A stretch of 7,004 nt of DNA from contig JANWYL010000167.1 in the NCBI GenBank assembly GCA_025056955.1, positions 1 through 7,004 of the forward strand, in the 5' to 3' direction. The DNA comes from Sandaracinaceae bacterium. GTDB taxonomy: Bacteria > Myxococcota_A > Polyangia > Polyangiales > Sandaracinaceae. Under the pieces are notes generated by a model. That model did no database searches, was not told the origin of the DNA, and worked only from the letters and a program-made list of their open reading frames with translations. The position numbers and the translations under genes are program-made. Shown one piece after another: positions 1 through 5,479 of the stretch. How positions within the stretch are numbered: the first letter of the stretch is position 1; each line of letters begins with the position of its first letter.

Positions 1-162
1 GCCGAGGGCAGGCAAAAGAACCGAAGGGTGGAGTTTCACATTTTGGATCCGGCCCCTTCCTCTGGGCCGCGGAGGCTCGAAGGGTGCGTCGAAGCGAGCG
101 CGTCACAGCCTCAAGGGGCTCAGCCATCGCGTGGTGGAAAGCGCCGCGGGCGTGCCAAGTAG
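1..162 (+). CDS. C-terminal end of an OmpA-family outer-membrane/peptidoglycan-binding protein (5' partial)
   Basis: Frame 1 is open from the first base to a TAG at 160-162, giving 53 residues; the start is outside the window. Residues 2-16 read EGRQKNRRVEFHILD, which closely matches the last conserved block of the OmpA C-terminal domain (EGRxxNRRVEF), a domain that binds peptidoglycan non-covalently in the periplasm. In that family the two arginines and the following strand close the domain. After it comes a tail of about 37 residues rich in Ser, Gln, Pro and Gly that ends in a strongly basic stretch (RGGKRRGRAK), unusual because most OmpA domains stop soon after the VEF strand. The gene converges on rsmE with 7 bases between the stops and no visible terminator. 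The family call is from the motif alone; the type of N-terminal half (barrel, lipoprotein, TPR or repeats) cannot be seen. Confidence 0.8.
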   Translation, partial: AEGRQKNRRVEFHILDPAPSSGPRRLEGCVEASASQPQGAQPSRGGKRRGRAK

Positions 163-169
163 GTCCTGA

Positions 170-901
170 TTAGCCGAGCACTATGCCACTGAGACGAGGC
201 GAGGCGAGGCGAGGGAGGGCGCTAAAGACGGCAGCGGCTGTTTCCACGCGCAGGACAGGGAGTGAGGCACGCGCCACCTTCCCACCCTTTTGCGCAATCA
301 CCGAAAGCTCTTCTGGCGCAAGCCCCCCCTCGGCGCCAATCACCATGGTGAGGGGGGGTGAGATGTTTTGGAGGATGGGCAAAAGATCCTCTCCACACCT
401 CGCATCGAGTGCGATCAGGTGTTGATGCCCAAGGTGGGTGATCGCAGCCTTGAGGTCGGTGAAAAAGAGGAGGCGTGGGAGCCACAACCTCTCGCTTTGG
501 CGGGTTGCATCCTCCACGATCCGCTCGAGACGACGGATTTTTGTGGGTGATGGGCCGGCCTGAATGGGTGAACGTTTGCTTTGAAAAAAAGCAATCCAGC
601 TTGCACCCACTTCGGTTGCTGCACGCGCTGCGGCTTCGGCGGCGGGCATCTTCGGCCATCCGATCAAAACACCGACTTCCGGTTGTGGTGGGTGGATTAT
701 GACCTCTTCGATTTCAGCATGCGGTACACCTGCGATCCATCGGAGTTGTGCCCGCGCCTTTTTTCCATCACCATCGCACAGAAAAATGGTGTCCCCTTCT
801 TTCAACCGAAGCACCCGAAGGTGGTTGATAATGGGTTGGGGGAGGGGGAGGTGTTTGCCGGAATGAAGTGGGGCTTTGATGAGAAAGCAGCGTTCTGTCA
901 T
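170..901 (-). CDS. rsmE: 16S rRNA (uracil(1498)-N3)-methyltransferase RsmE
   Basis: A 243-residue protein, the usual size for RsmE, which uses S-adenosylmethionine to methylate N3 of U1498 in 16S rRNA of the 30S subunit, near the decoding region. Residues 1-70 form the PUA-like RNA-binding part, with the FLCDGDGKKARAQL strand pair. From about 75 the SPOUT (trefoil-knot) methyltransferase domain follows: KMPAAEAAARAATEVGASWI (84-103), EDATRQSERLWLP (130-142), the knot motif VIGAEGGLAPEE (187-198; the family usually has GPEGG, here Ala replaces Pro) and LPVLRVETAAA (214-224). The ATG at 901 was chosen because the reading frame stays open upstream for 71 more codons that only overlap prmA and look like out-of-frame sequence, while MTERCFL starts the domain correctly. 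No Shine-Dalgarno sequence precedes it; the prmA stop lies 4 bases upstream, so translation is probably coupled. The last 15 or so residues are encoded over a GAGGC pentamer repeat and may be a variable tail. Confidence 0.93.
   Translation of the reverse strand: MTERCFLIKAPLHSGKHLPLPQPIINHLRVLRLKEGDTIFLCDGDGKKARAQLRWIAGVPHAEIEEVIIHPPQPEVGVLIGWPKMPAAEAAARAATEVGASWIAFFQSKRSPIQAGPSPTKIRRLERIVEDATRQSERLWLPRLLFFTDLKAAITHLGHQHLIALDARCGEDLLPILQNISPPLTMVIGAEGGLAPEELSVIAQKGGKVARASLPVLRVETAAAVFSALPRLASPRLSGIVLG
191..215. repeat. GAGGC pentamer tandem repeat at the 3' end of rsmE
   Basis: Three exact copies of GAGGC (196-210) are flanked by one-mismatch copies GAGAC (191-195) and GAGGG (211-215). The unit length is not a multiple of three, so gain or loss of a copy would shift the rsmE frame within its last ten to fifteen codons, changing only the C-terminal tail (LPRLASPRLS region). 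Seen directly; any variability is inference. Confidence 0.7.
323..358. repeat. Nested inverted repeat inside rsmE
   Basis: CCCCCCCT (323-330) and AGGGGGGG (351-358) are perfect 8-base complementary arms. Between them lie two further perfect palindromes, GGCGCC (332-337) and CACCATGGTG (341-350). Together they could fold as a stem closing two small hairpins, on either strand. The segment encodes the RsmE knot motif region (SPPLTMVIGAEGG), so protein constraint (GG and PP codons) explains part of the G and C runs. No function is assigned. Confidence 0.55.
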
Positions 902-905
902 GCGT

Positions 906-1757
906 TCAAAACGCTGGTTTGCGCCACAGCATAGCGACCCAATCCCCCTCCTTCTCACATCGTACGAGCTCAAGGCCCTGGGAGAGGTAAGTCGCTTCGA
1001 GCTCTTTTGTTTCGGTGGCAAGAATTCCGGAGAGCACGAGCCAACCTTCTGGGACAACCTTTTGGCTGAGATCGGTGGCCATGGAAAGAAGAACGCGGCT
1101 TTCGATGTTGGCAAGCACCCAATCGAAGCGTCCAGAAATGCGGGAAAGAGGTAGTTGAATTGTGCGCAGTTGCTTGTGCACGCCGTTGCGCTTAGCGTTC
1201 AATCGGGTTGCGCGGAGGGCTTCTCGCTCGATATCGATTGCCAAAGCCTTTGAGGCCCCAAGCTTCAGGGCAGCAATCGAGAGAATGCCGCTTCCGCATC
1301 CCACATCGAGGACGCTTGCGCCAGCATGGAGCTCGCTCGAAAGGATCTTCAAAACCAGACGCGTGGATTCGTGGCCGCCAGTGCCAAAAGCCATGCCTGG
1401 ATCGATGATCACAGGGATCAACTCCGAGGCTTCAAATGAAGCCCATGGGGGAGCGATGATGAGCCGACCGATGCGCACTGGTTGAAAATGTTCTTTCCAG
1501 CGTTCTTTCCACTCGTCACCGATCACTGGGGCCCATCGAGCGGGATAAGGCAAAAGCATCGCCGCGATACGGGCACGGTCTTCTTCATCAAAATGCGCCA
1601 CCAGGGTGATCAGGCCTTCTGGCGCCTTCTCAAAGGTTTCGGCGTCTCGTTCCTCAATGCCTCTTGCACCGAGCGAAAAGAGAAGAGACGAAACTTCCTC
1701 GCGTGCACTTGGGGGGAGCTCCACAGCAATGGCGGGATAAATGGGCATTTTTGGCAT
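906..1757 (-). CDS. prmA: Ribosomal protein L11 methyltransferase PrmA
   Basis: PrmA methylates lysines and the N-terminal amine of ribosomal protein L11 with S-adenosylmethionine in the cytoplasm. From this start the protein has 283 residues, close to the family length of about 290. Seen in order: a small N-terminal L11-recognition domain (MPIYPAIAVELPPS, then LFSLGARGIEERD), the linker motif DEWKERWKEHFQP (81-93), PGMAFGTGGHEST (120-132), the class I methyltransferase motif I VLDVGCGSGILS (149-160), the acidic residues of motif II (LAIDIE, 172-177) and the catalytic-loop motif VLANI (214-218). Three in-frame ATGs exist at 1796, 1757 and 1748. The 1796 start adds MLRPKTSLGLLKT, which is not typical of the family and covers an inverted repeat, so I prefer 1757; 1748 aligns equally well with known N-termini (MPxxx...). 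None has a Shine-Dalgarno sequence. The gene is the first of a prmA-rsmE pair, a widely conserved neighbour relation, and is divergent from the TPR gene. Confidence 0.94.
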   Translation of the reverse strand: MPKMPIYPAIAVELPPSAREEVSSLLFSLGARGIEERDAETFEKAPEGLITLVAHFDEEDRARIAAMLLPYPARWAPVIGDEWKERWKEHFQPVRIGRLIIAPPWASFEASELIPVIIDPGMAFGTGGHESTRLVLKILSSELHAGASVLDVGCGSGILSIAALKLGASKALAIDIEREALRATRLNAKRNGVHKQLRTIQLPLSRISGRFDWVLANIESRVLLSMATDLSQKVVPEGWLVLSGILATETKELEATYLSQGLELVRCEKEGDWVAMLWRKPAF

Positions 1758-1769
1758 GGTTTTGAGCAA

Positions 1770-1788
1770 GCCCAAGGAGGTCTTGGGC
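1770..1788. promoter_or_regulatory. Inverted repeat in the divergent prmA / TPR-gene region
   Basis: GCCCAAG (1770-1776) and CTTGGGC (1782-1788) are perfect 7-base inverted arms around a 5-base spacer GAGGT. It lies just upstream of the preferred prmA start (1757) and about 43 bases before the TPR gene start, where promoters for both divergent genes should be. It could be an operator for a dimeric regulator or an RNA hairpin in either leader; no T-run follows, so it is not a standard terminator. In the + RNA the hairpin would enclose the AAGGAGG sequence at 1774-1780. Structure seen directly; role is inference. Confidence 0.4.
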
Positions 1789-1794
1789 CTAAGC

Positions 1795-1821
1795 ATGCCT
1801 AGAGGAGGCGCTTTGTGCTAG
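1795..1821 (+). other. Possible 8-codon upstream ORF before the TPR gene
   Basis: ATG at 1795 is followed by seven sense codons (peptide MPRGGALC) and TAG at 1819-1821. A full Shine-Dalgarno match, AAGGAGG (1774-1780), lies 14 bases before it, which is longer than ideal. The uORF is in the same frame as the TPR gene, whose ATG follows 9 bases after the TAG, and it contains a second AGGAGG (1803-1808). It could be a leader peptide coupled to the TPR gene, or chance. It is too short to judge by coding statistics. Confidence 0.25.
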
Positions 1822-1830
1822 CGTCCAAGC

Positions 1831-2682
1831 ATGAGACGTGCAGGGCTTTGTGTGATTTTGGTGTGCCTTTGCCTCCACCCTTTTCGTCTTTGGGCTCAGG
1901 CTCCTTCGCCACAAAGCACCCAGGAGCTGATTCGACGCGGGGAGGCCGAATATGAGGATCTTCGCTTTGATGAGGCGCTTCAAACTTTTTCGGCAGCTCT
2001 CGTTCGGCCGGGCAATGGGCCAGAAGAGCTATCGAAGATCTACTACTACCTTGCGCTCACTTACCTTGCGCTTGGCCGCAAAGAAGAGGCCGAGGGTGCC
2101 TATCGTTCGCTTCTTGGAATCAAGCCAGATTCGGTGCCAGGTCCGGAACTGAGCCCACGTTTTCGTGAGTTTTTCAATCAGGTGAGGGCGCGCTGGGAGG
2201 CAGATGGAAGGCCAGGCCTCCCGCCTCCAGCACCGGTGAGCATTCGCCACCAATTGCCCAAGGAAGCTCCTCGTGGGACAGCTCTTGGCCTCGAAGCACA
2301 GGTTGAGGACCCTGACAGGCGGGTGGGGTCGCTGGTTTTTGCGTATCGTCAAGGAGAGCGCGCTGTGTTCACCCGGGTCGAGGCAGAACGAGATCCTCAG
2401 GGAAACTACCGTGTCATCATCCCTGGAGAAGCGATCAAACCTCCCTTTTTCGAGTACTATATCGAGGCGCTCGATGCGAAAGGGCTTCCCATTGCAAGCC
2501 GGGGCGATGTGACCACACCCTTGCGCATTCTCGTTCCTGGACAAGAAGGAAGCCTCATTCAAGAGCCCCTCTTTTGGATTCTTTTGGGTGGGGGGACTGC
2601 TTTGGTGGTGGGAGGTGCAGTGCTCATTGCAGTGCTAAGTCAATCCCCCAATGCCACAATTGTGTTCACCATCGATGGATGA
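1831..2682 (+). CDS. Secreted TPR protein with C-terminal membrane anchor, function unknown
   Basis: A 283-residue protein of no recognised specific function. Residues 1-24 are a Sec-type signal peptide: MRRAG, a hydrophobic core (LCVILVCLCL) and a likely AxA-like cleavage around LWAQA. Residues 30-102 hold about two tetratricopeptide repeats: the first is seen as AEYEDLRFDEALQTFSAAL, the second as YYYLALTYLALGRKEEAEGAY followed by LLGIKPDS. A proline-rich linker (129-136, GLPPPAPV) leads to a probable beta-sandwich domain (about 140-233; alternating strands such as GSLVFAYRQGE and FEYYIEALDAKG, the latter resembling the edge strands of fibronectin/Ig-like domains). Residues 247-269 are a glycine-rich hydrophobic helix, then a short tail NATIVFTIDG. 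This architecture is common in Myxococcota envelope proteins. A TAG codon at 1819-1821 blocks any upstream in-frame start, fixing ATG 1831; the nearest AGGAGG lies about 22 bases upstream, too far for a normal site. Its partners are unknown; TPRs suggest a protein-protein scaffold in the periplasm. Confidence 0.85.
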   Translation: MRRAGLCVILVCLCLHPFRLWAQAPSPQSTQELIRRGEAEYEDLRFDEALQTFSAALVRPGNGPEELSKIYYYLALTYLALGRKEEAEGAYRSLLGIKPDSVPGPELSPRFREFFNQVRARWEADGRPGLPPPAPVSIRHQLPKEAPRGTALGLEAQVEDPDRRVGSLVFAYRQGERAVFTRVEAERDPQGNYRVIIPGEAIKPPFFEYYIEALDAKGLPIASRGDVTTPLRILVPGQEGSLIQEPLFWILLGGGTALVVGGAVLIAVLSQSPNATIVFTIDG

Positions 2683-2698
2683 AGTGGGTGACGTTTCC

Positions 2699-5440
2699 CT
2701 AGGATGAAAGAGAGCTTGATGATGCGGCGACTCCATCGGCTTGGGCCATTTGCCTAAGCACGTACTGGAGCAGGCCCCCGTTGCGGTAGTAGTCAACTTC
2801 TCGAGGTGTGTCGAGCCGTGCCCGGACCTTAAAGCGCTTGGTTTGATCGTGCGAGTGGGCCACCACTTCAAGGAGCATGCGTGGGGCAAGGTCCTGCGAA
2901 ATGTTGGTGATATCGTAGCGCTCAAGCCCTGAAAGACCCAAGCGCTCTGCATTTTCTCCGGGCAAAAATTCAAGGGGGAGCACCCCCATCCCAACCAGGT
3001 TTTGGCGGTGGATGCGCTCGAAACTTTCAGCAATCACTGCCCGAACGCCCAAAAGATAGGTTCCCTTCGCAGCCCAATCGCGGGAGCTGCCCGTGCCGTA
3101 TTCTTTGCCAGCAATGACGATGAGGGGGATGCCTTCGTTGCGATAGCGCTCGGCCGCATCGTAAATTGCCATCGTGGGGCCATCGCTCGCTTCTCGGCCC
3201 AGGTACTTGGTGTAGCCGCCTTCGACCCCCTCGAGCAGGCGGTTGCGAAGGCGCACATTGGCAAAGGCGCCTCGCACCATGACTTCGTGATGGCCGCGGC
3301 GTGCGCCATATTGATTGAAATCGCGTGGTTTCACACCGCGGCTTTGAAGGTAGCGCCCTGCGGGGCTTTCGATTTTGATGCTTCCAGCTGGCGAGATGTG
3401 ATCAGTGGTCACAGAGTCGCCAAGCAGGGCCAGAACGCGGGCTCCAAGAATGTCCGTGGGGGGGGGAGGAGGAAGAGGAGAGAGCCCATCGAAGAAGGGA
3501 GCTTTGGCGATGTAGGTGCTCGTTTCATCCCATTCGAAAAGGTCGCCCTTCGGTGCCTCGGTGCGTTGCCAGGCCTCGGGCCCTCGGAAAACATCGGAAT
3601 AGCGCTCTCGGAAAGCGGCTTGATGCACATAAGTGGCGATCGCTTGGTCGAGCACATCAGGGCTTGGCCAGATATCGCGCAAAAACACGGGACGGCCTTG
3701 GGGATCTTCGCCAAGGGGTTCTTTGTCGAAATCGATGTCGACCCGACCAGCAATGGCGTAGGCCACAACGAGGGGCGGAGATGCGAGGTAGTTGGCTTTG
3801 ACCTCAGGTGAAATCCGGCCTTCGAAGTTGCGATTTCCCGAAAGCACAGCGGCAACAAGGAGATCGTTCGAAGTGATCGCCTCTCGAATGGGCTCCTCAA
3901 GGGGACCAGAATTGCCGATGCAGGTTGTGCACCCATATCCGACAAGGTGAAAGCCCAGTTGCTCTAGGTACGGAAGCAAACCCGATTCGCACAGATATGA
4001 GGTGACAACTTGTGAACCAGGTGCAAGTGAGGTTTTGACCCACGGCTTGGTGCGGAGACCCCTCTCAACGGCATTTTTAGCAAGCAGGCCAGCACCCATC
4101 ATCACCGAAGGGTTGGAGGTGTTGGTGCAACTTGTGATGGCAGCGATCACCACCTTGCCATGACTCAGCTCAAAGGTGCTCGAACAGCCGTTCCGATCGA
4201 TCGTTACCCGCGCGGTTCGGTTGCGCTTTTCTTCAGGGATGGAGGCGATGGTGCGGGACCAAGACGCTTTCATTTCATCGAGGGGGATCCTGTCTTGTGG
4301 ACGTTTCGGACCTGCAAGGGATGGAGTGATTCGATCAAGGTCCACCGTGAGCACATCATCAAATCGTGGTGTGGGTGAAGAAGGTGTCCAGAAAAGGTGT
4401 TGGGCCTTGGTGTAGGCTTCAACAAAATTGATATGTTCTTCGGAACGCCCGGTGAGGCGCAGGTAGTCCAAGGTTGCTTGGTCAATGGGGAAGAAACCAA
4501 CTGTGGCTCCGTACTCAGGAGCCATGTTGGCGATGGTCGCGCGATCGGCGACAGAGAGGGAAGCAAGGCCTTCACCAAAAAATTCGACGAATTTACCGAC
4601 AACACCTTTTTGGCGCAAAAGCTGGGTGATGGTGAGGACGAGGTCGGTTGCGGTGACTCCTGGCCGTAGTTTTCCACGGAGTTCTACACCAACCACCTCA
4701 GGGATAAGCATGGCAGAGGGCTGCCCCAGCATGGCGGCTTCTGCTTCAATACCCCCTACACCCCATCCCAAAATGCCCATTCCATTGGCCATGGTGGTGT
4801 GGGAGTCGGTGCCAAAGACCGTGTCAGGGTAGGCTTCCCAGGTACCATCATCGGCTTTGCGGGCAAAGACCACCTGGGCAAGGTATTCGATGTGCACCTG
4901 GTGGATGATGCCTGTGCCTGGCGGGACCACGCGGAGCCCTTGGAATGCCTGTTGACCCCATTTGAGGAAGCGGTAGCGCTCGGCATTGCGCTCAAATTCA
5001 AGCTTCATGTTGGCTTCGAAGGCCTGAGGGGAACCAAAAAAATCAACCTGCACTGAGTGATCGATCACGAGGTCCACAGGTTGGAGGGGGTTGATGCGTT
5101 TTGGGTCTCCTCCCCACCGAGCGAAGGTTTCACGCATGGAGGCGAGGTCGACGATGCAAGGGACTCCGGTAAAGTCCTGAAGGATGACGCGCGCTGGAAG
5201 AAAACTGATTTCGGTTTGGCCTACCTGAGATGGGTCGCGCCGGGCGAGGGCTTCGATGTGATCTTTTGTGATGTTGAGGCCATCTTCCCGGCGCAAGAGG
5301 TTTTCAAGGAGCACTCGGATCGAATAGGGCAAGGCGTGGATTGATGCCACCTTGTCAAGGGCGGAAATCCGGTAGTAGCGGTAGGAGCGCCCCCCAAAGT
5401 TCATGGAGGAGAGCGAGTCGAAGGAATTCGGATGCTGCAT
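2699..5440 (-). CDS. acnA: Aconitate hydratase A (aconitase, AcnA/IRP1 type)
   Basis: Aconitase interconverts citrate and isocitrate through cis-aconitate in the TCA cycle, using a [4Fe-4S] cluster in the cytoplasm. From ATG 5440 it has 913 residues, close to the 890-910 of the AcnA family. Cluster ligands are visible: Cys438 in ITSCTNTSNPSVM and Cys504/Cys507 in GYGCTTCIGNSGP. Other family signatures are FQGLRVVPPGTGIIHQVH (166-183), FGTDSHTTMANGMG (209-222), the linker with a polyproline run (PLPPPPPTD, 655-663), LLGDSVTTDHISPAGSI (672-688), and the swivel-domain active-site loop GKEYGTGSSRDWAAKG (778-793), where Ser and Arg bind substrate. All key residues I can place are present, so the enzyme should be active. 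A TTG at 5458 would add six residues; ATG 5440 is preferred because the extra residues are not conserved, but neither start has a Shine-Dalgarno sequence. The C-terminus ends in a serine-rich tail (AASSSSLSS). The gene follows the kinase gene by 39 bases on the same strand and ends convergent with the TPR gene. Confidence 0.97.
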   Translation of the reverse strand: MQHPNSFDSLSSMNFGGRSYRYYRISALDKVASIHALPYSIRVLLENLLRREDGLNITKDHIEALARRDPSQVGQTEISFLPARVILQDFTGVPCIVDLASMRETFARWGGDPKRINPLQPVDLVIDHSVQVDFFGSPQAFEANMKLEFERNAERYRFLKWGQQAFQGLRVVPPGTGIIHQVHIEYLAQVVFARKADDGTWEAYPDTVFGTDSHTTMANGMGILGWGVGGIEAEAAMLGQPSAMLIPEVVGVELRGKLRPGVTATDLVLTITQLLRQKGVVGKFVEFFGEGLASLSVADRATIANMAPEYGATVGFFPIDQATLDYLRLTGRSEEHINFVEAYTKAQHLFWTPSSPTPRFDDVLTVDLDRITPSLAGPKRPQDRIPLDEMKASWSRTIASIPEEKRNRTARVTIDRNGCSSTFELSHGKVVIAAITSCTNTSNPSVMMGAGLLAKNAVERGLRTKPWVKTSLAPGSQVVTSYLCESGLLPYLEQLGFHLVGYGCTTCIGNSGPLEEPIREAITSNDLLVAAVLSGNRNFEGRISPEVKANYLASPPLVVAYAIAGRVDIDFDKEPLGEDPQGRPVFLRDIWPSPDVLDQAIATYVHQAAFRERYSDVFRGPEAWQRTEAPKGDLFEWDETSTYIAKAPFFDGLSPLPPPPPTDILGARVLALLGDSVTTDHISPAGSIKIESPAGRYLQSRGVKPRDFNQYGARRGHHEVMVRGAFANVRLRNRLLEGVEGGYTKYLGREASDGPTMAIYDAAERYRNEGIPLIVIAGKEYGTGSSRDWAAKGTYLLGVRAVIAESFERIHRQNLVGMGVLPLEFLPGENAERLGLSGLERYDITNISQDLAPRMLLEVVAHSHDQTKRFKVRARLDTPREVDYYRNGGLLQYVLRQMAQADGVAASSSSLSS
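3458..3466. repeat. Nine-G homopolymer within acn
   Basis: A run of nine G on the + strand (nine C in the acn coding strand) encodes part of the PLPPPPPTD linker that joins the aconitase catalytic domains to the swivel domain. A one-base slip would frameshift acn and remove the whole swivel domain. Run length read directly from the sequence; it is also the kind of site where sequencing errors arise, though the frame here is intact. Confidence 0.7.
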
Positions 5441-5479
5441 GAGCTTGTCATAGCGCAAAGAGCCAGGTGTGGCATGTTC

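Noticed and set aside
1..169. Structured RNA (RNase P RNA or tmRNA) at the left edge
   Set aside because: No conserved blocks of either RNA are present, and frame 1 gives a clear OmpA C-terminal motif up to a stop.
902..1114. 71-codon N-terminal extension of rsmE
   Set aside because: It overlaps prmA in another frame, resembles no RsmE N-terminus, and the protein from ATG 901 already has the full family length.
2029..2562. A 177-codon open frame on - opposite the TPR gene
   Set aside because: Composition (many Arg, Cys, His, Ser) is that of an out-of-frame shadow; the + strand frame has a signal peptide, TPRs and a membrane helix.
3002..3811. A 269-codon open frame on + inside acn
   Set aside because: It lies fully antisense to highly conserved aconitase codons, shows no recognisable domain, and arises because codon bias of acn keeps the opposite frame free of stops.
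5462..5473. Small hairpin GCCA/TGGC between the kinase gene and acn
   Set aside because: Only four base pairs with a four-base loop and no T-run; too weak to call a terminator or operator.
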